Positions 8,688 through 18,013 of a stretch of DNA of 64,000 nucleotides are shown in pieces. Location of the stretch: NCBI RefSeq assembly GCF_000938255.1, contig NZ_JYMR01000051.1, positions 62,001 to 126,000 on the forward strand. The letters are read 5' to 3'. Each line of letters begins with the position of its first letter. Position 1 is the first letter of the stretch. The DNA comes from Bradyrhizobium sp. LTSP849 (lineage in GTDB: Bacteria; Pseudomonadota; Alphaproteobacteria; Rhizobiales; Xanthobacteraceae). The translations under genes were made by a program, and so were the position numbers. The notes under the pieces were generated by a model. It was given only the letters and a program-made list of their open reading frames with translations, had not been told where the DNA came from and made no database searches.

Positions 8688-10403
8688 ATGAGCGACAATG
8701 ACCACGACAAGCGTCGACCCGCCCCCGAGACCAGCAAGCCAACGGGTCAAGGATTGAAACGCCGCGATCTGTTGTTGAGCGGCAGTTCGCTTGTTGCAGC
8801 CTCTGCGCTCTCCGCAGTTGGGCTGACAAGCTCTGCAGAAGCCCAACAACCAGCAGCTACGCCAACCGCCGCCGGGCAGAAACCAAATATCGTCGTCATC
8901 ATGGGGGACGATATCGGCATCTGGAATATCGGCGCCTACCACCGTGGCATGATGGCCGGCCGGACGCCAAACCTCGACAAGATCGCCGCAGAGGGCATGC
9001 TGTTCACCGACTATTACGCCGAGGCGAGTTGCACCGCCGGCCGCGCCAACTTCATCACCGGCGAGCTGCCGATCCGCACCGGCATGACCACGGTCGGCCA
9101 GGCAGGCGCCCCCACGGGCCTGCCGGCGGAAGCCGTGACCATTGCCGCCGCGTTGAAAGGCATGGGCTACGCCACCGGCCAATTCGGCAAGAACCACCTT
9201 GGCGATAAGAACGAGTTTCTGCCGACAGTGCATGGTTTCGACGAGTTCTTCGGCTATCTCTATCACCTCGACGCGATGGAAGACCCGGCGCATCCTGCCT
9301 ATCCGCAGGAACTGCTCAACAAGGTGGGTCCTCGCAACATGGTTCATTCCTATGCGACCGATGTCGACGATCCCACGGTGGATCCGCGCTGGGGCAAGGT
9401 CGGCAAGCAGAAGATCGAAGACGCCGGCACGCTCTATCCGAAGCGGATGGAGACCGTGGACGACGAGATCCGTGACCTTTCCCTCAAGTTCATCGACAAG
9501 GCCAAGGCCGACAACAAGCCGTTCTTCCTGTGGCTCAATCCGACTCGCATGCACATCGTCACGCATCTGTCGCCAAAGTACGAGGCTTTACGCAACTCCA
9601 AGAACGGCTGGACGATTCATGAAGCCGGCATGGCGCAGCTCGACGACGATGTCGGCATCGTGATGCAAAAGCTCAAGGACATGGGCGTGGATGACAACAC
9701 CATCGTCATCTTCACCACCGACAACGGCACCGAGGTCTTCACCTGGCCGGATGGTGGACAGACGCCGTTCGCGCAGAGCAAGGGCACGATCATGGAGGGC
9801 GGCTTCCGCGCGCCGGCGATGATCCGCTGGCCCGGCAAGGTGCCGGCCGGCAAGATCGAGAACGGTATCATCTCCGGGCTGGACTGGTTTCCGACCTTGC
9901 TGGCCGCCGCCGGCAACCCGAACATTGCCGACGAACTGAAGAAGGGCAAGGTTATCGGTGACCGCACCTACAAATGCTATCTCGACGGCTATAATCAGAT
10001 GGACATGATCACCGGCAAGGGGGCGTCGAACCGGCACGAAATCTGGTACTTCGGCGAAAGCGAGCTAGGTGCCGTCCGCATCGATGACTACAAGTATCGT
10101 TTCATCGACCAGCCCAGCGGATGGCTAGGCGAAAAAAGCAAGGTCGACGTGCCTTTCCTGATCAACCTTCGCCTGGATCCTTTCGAACGCACCGGCTGGC
10201 CGGATAACGGAACCAAGTACGGCGCGCAACAATACTTCGACTGGTTCAAATATGAATTCTGGCGCTTCGTGTTCGTCCAGCAGGAGGTCGAGAAACTGGC
10301 CATGACCGCCATCGAATTTCCGCCGATGCAAAAGGGCGCGAGTTTCAATCTGGATGCCGTAAAGGAGAAGATTGCGGCGGCGAGGAATGCGATCGCCAAG
10401 TAG
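8688..10403 (+). CDS. Tat-exported arylsulfatase
   Basis: Hydrolyses sulfate esters in the periplasm. The N-terminus has a twin-arginine signal (KRRDLLLSGSS at residues 24-34, then a hydrophobic stretch ending near SAEAQQ). The alkaline-phosphatase-like core starts with the metal site GDD (73-75). The formylglycine motif is C115-T-A-G-R119, the C-x-(P/A)-x-R sulfatase pentapeptide in its alanine form. TTDNGTEVF supplies the later metal ligands. The start at 8688 follows AGGAGGA at the right spacing; a TTG at 8661 is less likely. At 571 residues it is of normal length. The folded, formylglycine-bearing protein would be exported by Tat, which explains an adjacent cytosolic activating enzyme. 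The natural substrate cannot be read from sequence. Confidence 0.93.
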   Translation: MSDNDHDKRRPAPETSKPTGQGLKRRDLLLSGSSLVAASALSAVGLTSSAEAQQPAATPTAAGQKPNIVVIMGDDIGIWNIGAYHRGMMAGRTPNLDKIAAEGMLFTDYYAEASCTAGRANFITGELPIRTGMTTVGQAGAPTGLPAEAVTIAAALKGMGYATGQFGKNHLGDKNEFLPTVHGFDEFFGYLYHLDAMEDPAHPAYPQELLNKVGPRNMVHSYATDVDDPTVDPRWGKVGKQKIEDAGTLYPKRMETVDDEIRDLSLKFIDKAKADNKPFFLWLNPTRMHIVTHLSPKYEALRNSKNGWTIHEAGMAQLDDDVGIVMQKLKDMGVDDNTIVIFTTDNGTEVFTWPDGGQTPFAQSKGTIMEGGFRAPAMIRWPGKVPAGKIENGIISGLDWFPTLLAAAGNPNIADELKKGKVIGDRTYKCYLDGYNQMDMITGKGASNRHEIWYFGESELGAVRIDDYKYRFIDQPSGWLGEKSKVDVPFLINLRLDPFERTGWPDNGTKYGAQQYFDWFKYEFWRFVFVQQEVEKLAMTAIEFPPMQKGASFNLDAVKEKIAAARNAIAK

Positions 10404-10457
10404 GCCAACTAAAGGCGCAACTGAACGACCGCCGACCGGCCCATCGAGGTCTCGCCC

Positions 10458-11462
10458 ATGAAGATGCTCTGGTTAAATTGGGTCCGCATCGCTGCGGTGG
10501 CAGCGATCGCGATATCGTCGACGGCTCCTGGCTTTGCCCAGGAGCCGCTGCCGTCGTGGAACGACACGGCTCCGAAGAAAGCCATCGAGGCTTTCGTCGA
10601 GCGTGTCACCACGCAGGGCTCGCCGGACTTCGTGCCGCCGGCCGAGCGCATTGCGACCTTCGACAATGACGGCACGTTGTGGGCGGAGCAGCCGCTCTAT
10701 TTTCAGCTCGTCTTTGCCCTCGACCGGGTGAAGGCGCTCGCGCCACTCCATCCGGAGTGGAAGGACAAGGAGCCGTTTGCCTCGCTGCTCAAGGGTGACC
10801 TCAAGGGCGCGCTTGCCGGTGGCGAAGCCGCGATTTTCCAGATCGTCACGGTCACGCATTCCGGCATGACGACGGACGAATTCGAGAAAATCGTCGGCGA
10901 CTGGCTCGCGACCGCCAGGCACCCGAAGACCGGCAAGCTTTACACCGAGATGGTGTATCAGCCGATGCTTGAATTGCTCGCCTATTTGCGCGCCAACGGC
11001 TTCAAGACCTTCATCGTGTCCGGCGGCGGCATCGATTTCATGCGCGTCTTCTCCGAACGCGTCTATGGCATTCCACCCGAGCAGGTTGTCGGCAGCAGCG
11101 GCAAGCTGAGTTTCGAGCTGCGTGACGGCAAGCCCCGGCTGATGAAGCTCCCCGAACTCGATTTCAACGACGACAAGGCTGGCAAGCCCGTCGCGATTCA
11201 GATGCATATCGGCCGTCATCCGATTGCGGCATTCGGCAACTCCGATGGCGACCTGCAGATGCTCGAATGGGCGAGACAAGGAGCCGGCGTTCGCTTTGCT
11301 TTGATCGTGCACCACACCGATGCCGAACGGGAATGGGCGTATGACCGCAACTCCTCCGTCGGCAGGCTCGACAAGGCGCTCGACGTCGCTCAGGCGGAGG
11401 GCTGGACCGTTGTCGACATGAAGAATGACTGGAAGCGCGTATTCGCGTTCGAAGGAAAATGA
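10458..11462 (+). CDS. Exported HAD-superfamily phosphatase-like hydrolase
   Basis: A 334-residue haloacid-dehalogenase-superfamily protein with an N-terminal signal peptide (hydrophobic residues 8-25, cleavage near GFAQE), so periplasmic. HAD motif I is F-D69-N-D71-G-T-L-W, motif II is IVSGGG, and motif IV is GNSDGD, matching the phosphoserine-phosphatase-like branch (TIGR01488-type layout). It probably hydrolyses a phosphate ester. It lies 54 bp after the sulfatase and belongs to the same gene run; the two hydrolases may act on one polyanionic substrate, which is inference only. Confidence 0.85.
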   Translation: MKMLWLNWVRIAAVAAIAISSTAPGFAQEPLPSWNDTAPKKAIEAFVERVTTQGSPDFVPPAERIATFDNDGTLWAEQPLYFQLVFALDRVKALAPLHPEWKDKEPFASLLKGDLKGALAGGEAAIFQIVTVTHSGMTTDEFEKIVGDWLATARHPKTGKLYTEMVYQPMLELLAYLRANGFKTFIVSGGGIDFMRVFSERVYGIPPEQVVGSSGKLSFELRDGKPRLMKLPELDFNDDKAGKPVAIQMHIGRHPIAAFGNSDGDLQMLEWARQGAGVRFALIVHHTDAEREWAYDRNSSVGRLDKALDVAQAEGWTVVDMKNDWKRVFAFEGK

Positions 11463-11563
11463 AGCGCCGAATGGCCTGAAAACCGTCCGGCCGGGAAGCG
11501 ATACGACGAAAAAAGTCAGCCGCGCAGCAGCGGTAATCGATCGACGTGTTGGGGACGACAGGC

Positions 11564-12883
11564 ATGACTTCGCTGAATTTGCCGGTGTGGCTTCGTTTTG
11601 TCCTGCTCGTCGGTATGTCTGGTCTTGCGGCAGGCGCGGGCCTGTTCGCTTATCGGTACTACACGCGTCCGGTGACCTTGAGCGTAGCGGTCGGTTCGAT
11701 TGACGGCGAAGCCGCCAAGATGATGTCCGCCATGGCAAGCCGACTCGTCACGACCAACGCGCCGGTCCGGCTGAAGGTTGTCGACAGCGGCACGGCGCTC
11801 GAGGCGGCAAATGCGTTTTCGGCAGGCAAAGTAGACCTTGCCGTAGTTCGCGGCGATGTCGGTGACCTTTCACAAGCGAAAGCTGTGGTGGTCGTGAGCC
11901 ACATGGTCGTGCTCGTCGTCGCGCCGCCGGGGTCGACCATCGATAGCATCGACAAATTGAAGGGCCGGCGCATCGGGGTGATCGGCGGAGACGCCAATGC
12001 CAAAATCGCCGATGTGCTGAGCAAGGAATACGGACTGGATCGGCAGAAGACGTTCAAGGATATCGCTTTGACGGATGCGCGGCGAGCCATCGAATCCAAA
12101 GAGGTCGCCGCGGTGCTCGTCGTGATCCCTTTGGCCCAGAAATATTTGTCGCTGGTGCGAGGCTTCTCCCAGCAAGGGCCAAAAGCGCTGCCGATCCTCA
12201 TCGCGATCGATTCCGCCGCGGCAATCGCGGAGACCGAGCGTGCTTACGAGAGTTTCGACGTCCCAAAGGGCACCTTGCGAGGGGCACCGCCGGTCCCGGA
12301 GGATGACCTCACCACCTTGAGGACTTCGCTCTACCTGGTTGCAAACAAGAAGCTTGGTTCCGATCTGGTCGCCACGCTCACACAGACGATCATGAGCGTC
12401 CGCAGGGACCTTCTGGCCGAGGACCCGATTTTCGCGCAGATCACCGCGCCCAGCACCGACCAGGATGCCTATCTTCCGCTGCATCCCGGAGCGGCAGCCG
12501 TCTACAACAGCACCACACAGAGTTTCATGGATGAATATGGCAACTGGATTTACTTGACGCCGATGATCCTGGGAGGCGCTGCGACCGTCTTCGCCGCGGC
12601 CTGGAAATTCCTGGGACTTGGGAGCCCGAAAAGCGAGGGTCCGCTGGATTCCCTCTATGCGCTGGGGCGCCGTATCCGAAAGGCTGGCACCGAGGCCGAA
12701 CTCTCCGACGTCGAGGAAGAGATCGACGGTATCCTCAGCGCGCAACGCGCCAAAGCAGCGCGCGGAGACGAGAGCGCGGTGGACGACGCGACGTTGAATG
12801 TCGCCGCCCACCGGCTCGAGAGCCTGATCCACGATCGACGAACGATGCTGGCGAAGAAACCTGCAGTCGCTTCGGCAGCTTAA
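11564..12883 (+). CDS. TAXI-family (TRAP-type) binding protein with membrane anchors
   Basis: A 439-residue protein of the TAXI solute-binding family (COG2358-like). Residues of about 10-30 are a hydrophobic anchor. The binding domain follows, with typical strings VTLSVAVGSIDGEAAKM, LAVVRGD, LKGRRIGVIGG and AYLPLHPGAAAVYN. Unlike most TAXI proteins it has a second hydrophobic helix near residue 330 (YLTPMILGGAATVFAAAW) and a charged, probably coiled-coil cytoplasmic tail. No TRAP permease gene is adjacent. It may therefore sense a ligand and signal, or serve a distant permease. ATG at 11564 with GGGGACGACAGG upstream is preferred over TTG at 11546. Confidence 0.8.
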   Translation: MTSLNLPVWLRFVLLVGMSGLAAGAGLFAYRYYTRPVTLSVAVGSIDGEAAKMMSAMASRLVTTNAPVRLKVVDSGTALEAANAFSAGKVDLAVVRGDVGDLSQAKAVVVVSHMVVLVVAPPGSTIDSIDKLKGRRIGVIGGDANAKIADVLSKEYGLDRQKTFKDIALTDARRAIESKEVAAVLVVIPLAQKYLSLVRGFSQQGPKALPILIAIDSAAAIAETERAYESFDVPKGTLRGAPPVPEDDLTTLRTSLYLVANKKLGSDLVATLTQTIMSVRRDLLAEDPIFAQITAPSTDQDAYLPLHPGAAAVYNSTTQSFMDEYGNWIYLTPMILGGAATVFAAAWKFLGLGSPKSEGPLDSLYALGRRIRKAGTEAELSDVEEEIDGILSAQRAKAARGDESAVDDATLNVAAHRLESLIHDRRTMLAKKPAVASAA

Positions 12884-12903
12884 GCGGCAACAGGAGATGG
12901 GTC

Positions 12904-13953
12904 TTGAAATATTTGACGCTCCGAACTTCTGCAGCCACCGCCCTTTTATGCGCCGGCCTTCTTTCTATCGCCGCGACGGTTTCGCGGGCCGATGAAAGCG
13001 GCACCAGTTTTTGGCTCCCGGGCATATTCGGGAGTCTCGCGGCCGCGCCGGGGCAGCCGGGATGGGCGTTCGCGACGGTCTATTATCATACGTCCGTCAG
13101 TGCTGGTGCCGATGTTGCGCGTTCCCGCGAACTTCAGATCGGGACCCTCAATCCGAACCTGAACGTTAACCTGAATGCGACCCTGAAAGCCGATGCAGAC
13201 CTCGCTTTGCTCGTCCCGAGCTACACGTTCGCAACCCCGGTCCTCGGCGGCCAGTTGGCGGTCCAGATGGCAGCCATCGTCGGGCGCACGAGCGCCACCG
13301 TCAATGGAACGCTGTCCGCTTCGCTGCCGCCCTTCAGCTTGCTGCGAACCGACAGCATCGGCGACTCCGTCACTGGCTTTGGCGACCTCTATCCGCAGAT
13401 GTCATTGAAGTGGAATTTTGGGGTGAACAACTTCATGACCTATGTCACTGGGGATATTCCGGTCGGCAATTACAGTTCGATGAGACTGGCCAATTTGGGG
13501 CTGGGGCATGGAGCGATCGACGGGGGTGTCGGTTACACCTACTTTAATCCGGCAACCGGACATGAATTCTCGGCGGTCACGGGGCTGACCTACAATTTCA
13601 CTAATCCGGTGACCAACTACCAGAGTGGCGTCGATTGGCACCTGGACTGGGGCGCATCGCAATTCGTCTCCAAACAGGTCCTTATCGGCCTGGTCGGTTA
13701 CGTCTATCAGCAACTGACGGCGGATAGCGGCCAGGCCGCGATCCTCGGTGAATTCAAGTCGCGGGTGTTCGCGGCAGGACCGCAAATCGGCTTCATCTTT
13801 CCGGTCGGCGACATGCAGGGGTACCTGAATCTCAAGGGCTACAAGGAATTTGGAGCGGAGAACCGCCCGGAAGGCTGGAATGCGTGGCTTACTTTCTCAC
13901 TGTCTCCCGCCGCGGCGGCCCCGCCGCTGCGACCGACGCTGGTGCACAAGTAA
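12904..13953 (+). CDS. Outer-membrane beta-barrel protein, phenol-degradation MetA family
   Basis: A 349-residue exported protein with a signal peptide (residues 1-29, ending near SRADES) and alternating beta strands. It resembles the outer-membrane transporter family annotated as MetA-pathway of phenol degradation (COG4313): GFGDLYPQMSLKWNFG, YMTYVTGDIPVGNY-like segments and a final strand. The name reflects the first family member, and a role in phenol uptake is not implied. It starts with TTG at 12904, 20 bp after the TAXI gene, with AGGAGATGGG as ribosome site, so the genes are probably co-transcribed. It could let the sulfatase substrate or product cross the outer membrane. Confidence 0.78.
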   Translation: MKYLTLRTSAATALLCAGLLSIAATVSRADESGTSFWLPGIFGSLAAAPGQPGWAFATVYYHTSVSAGADVARSRELQIGTLNPNLNVNLNATLKADADLALLVPSYTFATPVLGGQLAVQMAAIVGRTSATVNGTLSASLPPFSLLRTDSIGDSVTGFGDLYPQMSLKWNFGVNNFMTYVTGDIPVGNYSSMRLANLGLGHGAIDGGVGYTYFNPATGHEFSAVTGLTYNFTNPVTNYQSGVDWHLDWGASQFVSKQVLIGLVGYVYQQLTADSGQAAILGEFKSRVFAAGPQIGFIFPVGDMQGYLNLKGYKEFGAENRPEGWNAWLTFSLSPAAAAPPLRPTLVHK

Positions 13954-14039
13954 TCGGCCCAGCAAGGGCCGTCAGCCAAGCCGCCTATCCAGCGCAGAGC
14001 ACCGTTTCAGCCGCCCAAGAGGCAGAGCGATCACAAAAT

Positions 14040-14714
14040 ATGAACGATCTATCGATCTCGCTTGTTGTGTTCGCCGTGATATTTGGTGGCGCCCTGATCG
14101 GCATGGCCGTTCGACCTTTCTTGTCGGAGCATCATCAGACTGCGGACTCCAGAGAAGTCGTGAAGATGACGACGGGCCTGATCGGGACCTTGACGGCGCT
14201 CGTGCTGGGTCTGCTGATCGCGTCAGCGAAGAATTCGTTCGATCAAAAGACCAATCAGGTCAGGCAAATGACCGCGACCATCATCCTTCTGGACGATCTG
14301 CTCATGCGGTATGGCCCGGAAGCAACCCATCTGCGAAACCTTCTGCGCCAGAGCATTCAGCCGCTAGCCGATCGCATCTGGCACGAGGAAGAGATGGCGG
14401 CTGGCAGGCCCGTTCGGTTCGAATCGAGTGCGGAGTCATCCGCATTTGAAATCGAACTGGGGCGGCTGTCGCCGAACAATGACCTCCAGCGATCGCTGCA
14501 ATCTCGGGCCACCCAGGCCTTCACGGAAGCCGCGCAGATTCGACTGCAATTGTTTGCGCAAACCAGCGGTGCGATTCCAACGCCATTCCTGGTCATTCTG
14601 GCGTTCTGGCTTTGCGCGATTTTTCTGGTTCTGGAACTGGAAAACCCCTTCAGGGGGCTGATGGGGATCTCGAGCCAGGCGCTGCGAACCGCTCTATCGC
14701 CACTGGCTTCTTGA
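14040..14714 (+). CDS. Bestrophin-like (DUF4239) membrane protein
   Basis: A 224-residue membrane protein with hydrophobic segments at about residues 6-25, 45-65 and 175-200, and the pattern GLIGTLTALVLGLLIASAKNSFD that is typical of the DUF4239 bestrophin-like family. Bestrophins are anion channels; transport by this bacterial family is largely untested. ATG at 14040 (MNDLSIS) matches the usual family start; longer frames upstream lack support. It is the last gene of the sulfatase module, 86 bp after the outer-membrane protein. Confidence 0.75.
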   Translation: MNDLSISLVVFAVIFGGALIGMAVRPFLSEHHQTADSREVVKMTTGLIGTLTALVLGLLIASAKNSFDQKTNQVRQMTATIILLDDLLMRYGPEATHLRNLLRQSIQPLADRIWHEEEMAAGRPVRFESSAESSAFEIELGRLSPNNDLQRSLQSRATQAFTEAAQIRLQLFAQTSGAIPTPFLVILAFWLCAIFLVLELENPFRGLMGISSQALRTALSPLAS

Positions 14715-14736
14715 GTTACAAGCTTGTGGACGGGGA

Positions 14737-15198
14737 TCAGGCCAACGCGATCTGGTGCCACCCGCAGCCAGAACCTCGATCGTCCTCGGACTGGTCGGAT
14801 CTGCGTCGAGGCTTCGTCGGAGCGCCACCCTGGCGCCGATGCCGGACATCCAGACGCGGCAAGTGCGCGATGACGCTGCCGACGAGCAACGCGATGCGCG
14901 TCTTCGCCTGTCTGACGGCGAACAGGATCGTCGTGACGCGGCTCAGCACGCCGAGGAGGAACAGCACCGAGAAGATGTCGATATAGGCGAGGAGATCGCC
15001 CACCAGCATCAGCTCCGGCGGAATCGGAATCCTATGGTAGTAGGCCAACACGAGAATGACGACGGGGATGAACGCAACGACCTGCCGCACCGTCAGCCTG
15101 CCCAGCAGCGCCGCCAGTTGGACGACCAGCACCTCCCACAGCGCATCGCCGATCGCGAGCGGGACTTCGTAAGTCCATCTCCGCCACAACTGCTTCAC
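14737..15198 (-). CDS. Small membrane protein of unknown function
   Basis: A 153-residue protein with three probable membrane helices (about residues 20-36, 38-55 and 65-92) and an Arg/Gly-rich, probably disordered C-terminal tail. I do not recognise the family. It converges with the bestrophin-like gene with a 22-bp gap and is followed on its 5' side by an inverted repeat. Function unknown. Confidence 0.5.
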   Translation of the reverse strand: MKQLWRRWTYEVPLAIGDALWEVLVVQLAALLGRLTVRQVVAFIPVVILVLAYYHRIPIPPELMLVGDLLAYIDIFSVLFLLGVLSRVTTILFAVRQAKTRIALLVGSVIAHLPRLDVRHRRQGGAPTKPRRRSDQSEDDRGSGCGWHQIALA

Positions 15199-15235
15199 GA
15201 CATTGCTCCGCGCTCAGTGCCTGACCACCAGTTTT

Positions 15236-15322
15236 GTAGCCCGGATGGAGCGAAGCGCAATCCGGGATTTCATCCAAGCGGAAAGAGCGGCCCCGGATTG
15301 CGCTGCGCTCCATCGGGCTACG
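15236..15322. repeat. Inverted REP-type element
   Basis: The arms TAGCCCGGATGGAGCGAAGC and its near reverse complement ending ...CTCCATCGGGCTA are about 30 nt each, separated by a short loop. This is an extragenic palindrome of a family distinct from the CATTGCGAGCG elements at 49.7 and 62.8 kb. It could form a strong RNA hairpin on either strand, downstream of the universal stress gene. Confidence 0.65.
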
Positions 15323-15342
15323 ACGGATTTCGTCGTGAGACT

Positions 15343-15768
15343 TTAGTGCCTGACCACCAGCACCGAGCACTTCGCGTAACGCACCACGTGCCCGGCGTTG
15401 GAGCCGAGGAAATAGGTGCGCATCGCCGGCCGGTGCGAGGTCATGACGATTAATTCGGCCTTCATGTGCACGGCTTCCTCCAGGATCTCGTGGTAGATGC
15501 CGCCCTGGCGCACCACGCTGGAGATGTGCCCCGCGTCGATGCCGGATTCGCGCGCGACGATGGCGAGTGCTTCTTCCGAGGTCTGGCGCTGCTGCTCGTC
15601 GAAATCCGCCGGCACATATTCAGCCAGCATCACCGGCGTCATCGGCAGCACGTTGAGCAGGCGCACCACGCCGCTCCAGGTCTGCGACAGCGTTGCCGCG
15701 GTCGCGATCGCCGGCTTTGCCAGATCGGTGTCGGCGAGGTCGATGGGCACGAGGATGGACTTGAACAT
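15343..15768 (-). CDS. Universal stress protein (UspA family)
   Basis: A 141-residue single-domain Usp protein. It starts with the family strand MFKSILVPIDLAD, contains AELIVMTSHRPAMRTYFLG, and has the nucleotide-loop segment GSNAGHVVRYAKCSVLVVR, so ATP binding is likely. The ATG at 15768 is preceded by GGAGGCGCAG, which selects it over a longer frame. Usp proteins help in growth arrest and oxidative or energy stress. No clear operon partner. Confidence 0.9.
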   Translation of the reverse strand: MFKSILVPIDLADTDLAKPAIATAATLSQTWSGVVRLLNVLPMTPVMLAEYVPADFDEQQRQTSEEALAIVARESGIDAGHISSVVRQGGIYHEILEEAVHMKAELIVMTSHRPAMRTYFLGSNAGHVVRYAKCSVLVVRH

Positions 15769-15839
15769 CTGCGCCTCCAAATCTTCCAGTCGTCTTGCAA
15801 TCAAGCCGGATCAACCGATCGAGACGGCGCCCGCGCGTC

Positions 15840-16376
15840 TCATCCCAGTCGAAGCAGCTTGGGGCTGACGAACAGCACCAGTTTGCCGCGGCGGTAGGCC
15901 ACGTCACCCCAATCCTTGACGTCAAAGTCGAAGATCGCAAGCCCCGTGGTGGGCAGGTTGTCGGCGAGCGCCTTGGCGCCGGCCGGATCGCCGCTGCCCA
16001 TCAGCATCAGGGCGGCCTCGTGCATGCCGGGATTGTGGCCAACCAGCAGCAATTGCCGGGGATTGGCCGGGGTGGTTGCAGTGCGAATGGTTTCCAGAAT
16101 CTGCGCGGGATCGGCGCCGTAGAGTTCCGGCAGGATCTCGACCTGCGGCGCCGCGACGCGGCCCTTCATCGCCTCCCAGGCGGTGTCCCAGGTCTGCCGG
16201 GCCCGGACGGCGTGCGACACCAGCACGGTTTCGGGGGCCGGTGGATGGGCGGCGATCCAGTCACCGATCTCGGCGGCATCCTTCTGGCCGCGGTCGTCGA
16301 GCCGCCGATCCTGGTCACGGCCGCTCGGCGCGTCAGTCTCGGTCTTGGCGTGACGGAGCAGCATCAAACGGCGCAT
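15840..16376 (-). CDS. SixA-like phosphohistidine phosphatase (histidine phosphatase family)
   Basis: A 178-residue branch-1 histidine phosphatase. The catalytic motif is L-R-H-A-K at residues 7-11 (the RHA/RHG form typical of SixA), with RARQTWDTA in the middle and the second histidine in LLLVGHNPGMHE. SixA proteins dephosphorylate histidine-phosphorylated proteins such as HPt domains or PTS components; the target here is unknown. It is divergent from the FAD oxidoreductase with 93 bp between starts. Confidence 0.85.
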   Translation of the reverse strand: MRRLMLLRHAKTETDAPSGRDQDRRLDDRGQKDAAEIGDWIAAHPPAPETVLVSHAVRARQTWDTAWEAMKGRVAAPQVEILPELYGADPAQILETIRTATTPANPRQLLLVGHNPGMHEAALMLMGSGDPAGAKALADNLPTTGLAIFDFDVKDWGDVAYRRGKLVLFVSPKLLRLG

Positions 16377-16469
16377 GGCATTCTCGAATCGTTACGCATC
16401 CAGGATAATCTACAGGCGCCGGCTGAGGACAAGGTGACAAGCGCCCGCTTGGTCCGTTAAGAAAACGAC

Positions 16470-17927
16470 ATGAGCGAGACTTTCACAAGCGTGTCCCAGG
16501 AAGAAGCCGGCTTTCGCGACCGCGCCCGGCTGTCGTTCGACCTCGATGCCGACATTTGCGTCATCGGGGCAGGCCTCGCCGGGCTCTCCATTGCGCTCGA
16601 GGCCGCCCGGCTCGGGGCCAGCGTCGCGGTGCTCGAGGGCCGCCATATCGGCTGGAACGCCTCCGGCAACCAGCTCGGCACCGTGATGCCGGGCTTTGCG
16701 CTGCCGCTCACCGAGCTGATCGAGCGCATCGGGTTCGAGGACGCGCGTGAATTGTGGACGCTGTCGAAGGAGGGCGCCGAGTTCGTCCGCGCCAACGCCA
16801 CGGACGACAACATGCCGGGCATCGGCCCGAGCAATGGCGTGCTGGAAGTGTCCAACGTCGATGCCGGCGACCGGCTGATCAGGCGATTGCAGATGCTCGC
16901 CGAGGATTTCGACACCGAGGTCGAGGGCTGGCAGGCCGATCGTGTCCGCGCGGTGCTCAAGACCGATCATTACTTTCACGGCGTCTACTATCCCAAAGCG
17001 TTCCAGCTCGACGGCCGCAAATATGTGCATGGCCTCGCGGCGCTGGCGCGGCGGGCCGGCGCCCGCATCTTCGAGGATACGCCGGTCGTCAGCATCGACC
17101 ATTCCGGCATCCGCAAGCGCATCGTCACGCCCTCGGCGCGGCTGCGCGCGACCCATATCGTGCTCGCCGGCAACATCCATCTCGGCGCCCCCCTGAGGCG
17201 GCTGTCGGAGACGCTGCTGCCGGTCTGGCGCTATGCCGGCGTCACCGCCCCGCTCGGCGAGCGCGTGCATGAGATCATCGCCTTCAAGGGATCGGTGATG
17301 GATTCCGACGGCGTCGACCATTTCCGGATCGTCGATGGCGATCGCCTGATGTGGGAAAGCCCGGAGACAACCTGGGCGGCACGGCCGCAGCGCTTTGCAG
17401 GTCCCGTCAGGCGCAGGATCCGCACGATCTTCCCGCAGCTTGGCAATGTCGAGATCACCGATACGTTCGGTGGCGTCACCGGCCAGACCGTGCATGGCAT
17501 GCCGCAGATCGGCCAGTTGCGCAAAGGCCTCTGGGTGGCGAGCGGTTTTGGACGCCAGGGCATGAACACCTCCGCCATGGCCGGGCAGCTGATCGCACGC
17601 AGCATCCTGTGGGGCGACGAGCGCTGGCGGCTGTTCTCGCCGTTCGAGCTGGTTTGGGCGGGGGGCGCGACCGGGCGGGTCGCGGGCCAGCTGGTCGGAG
17701 TCTGGGGCAGGGCCAGTTCCGCCGCCGCGGGCTCGCTCGCCCGCTACCGCGAGCGGGTGCGGGGCAAGGACCGGGAACGCGAGGCGCGGCTGGCGGAGGC
17801 CAACCGGGCCGCCGGCACCGGTCCGCGCCGTGCGCCGCCCGGGGTTCGACCGCGGCCGGCCCCACCGCCGCAGCCTGCGGCCGAAACCGTGGAACCGGCC
17901 GTGCACGACGGCAGTGTCTCGCAATAA
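16470..17927 (+). CDS. FAD-dependent amino-acid-oxidase-like oxidoreductase
   Basis: A 485-residue DAO/glycine-oxidase-family flavoprotein. The dinucleotide motif DICVIGAGLAGLSIALEAAR lies at about residues 28-47, RHIGWNASGNQLG is the family's active-site-side loop, and GVTGQTVHGMPQIG and GFGRQGMNTSAMAG are in the C-terminal FAD region. It probably oxidises an amine or amino acid. The last 60 residues are unlike the family, being rich in Arg, Pro and Ala (PRRAPPGVRPRPAPPP) and probably disordered. Substrate unknown; the gene stands alone. Confidence 0.85.
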   Translation: MSETFTSVSQEEAGFRDRARLSFDLDADICVIGAGLAGLSIALEAARLGASVAVLEGRHIGWNASGNQLGTVMPGFALPLTELIERIGFEDARELWTLSKEGAEFVRANATDDNMPGIGPSNGVLEVSNVDAGDRLIRRLQMLAEDFDTEVEGWQADRVRAVLKTDHYFHGVYYPKAFQLDGRKYVHGLAALARRAGARIFEDTPVVSIDHSGIRKRIVTPSARLRATHIVLAGNIHLGAPLRRLSETLLPVWRYAGVTAPLGERVHEIIAFKGSVMDSDGVDHFRIVDGDRLMWESPETTWAARPQRFAGPVRRRIRTIFPQLGNVEITDTFGGVTGQTVHGMPQIGQLRKGLWVASGFGRQGMNTSAMAGQLIARSILWGDERWRLFSPFELVWAGGATGRVAGQLVGVWGRASSAAAGSLARYRERVRGKDREREARLAEANRAAGTGPRRAPPGVRPRPAPPPQPAAETVEPAVHDGSVSQ

Positions 17928-18013
17928 GTTGAGAAAAATCCCGCCTGGAAGTGTAACGTCTCCCGTTAGAACCCGTATCTCAGGGCGTGGACTTCCTGCG
18001 CACGGAGAAAGAC

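Noticed and set aside
16410..17924. 504-codon minus-strand frame opposite the FAD oxidoreductase
   Set aside because: No domain pattern and Arg/Ala/Asp bias; the plus strand has intact flavoprotein motifs.
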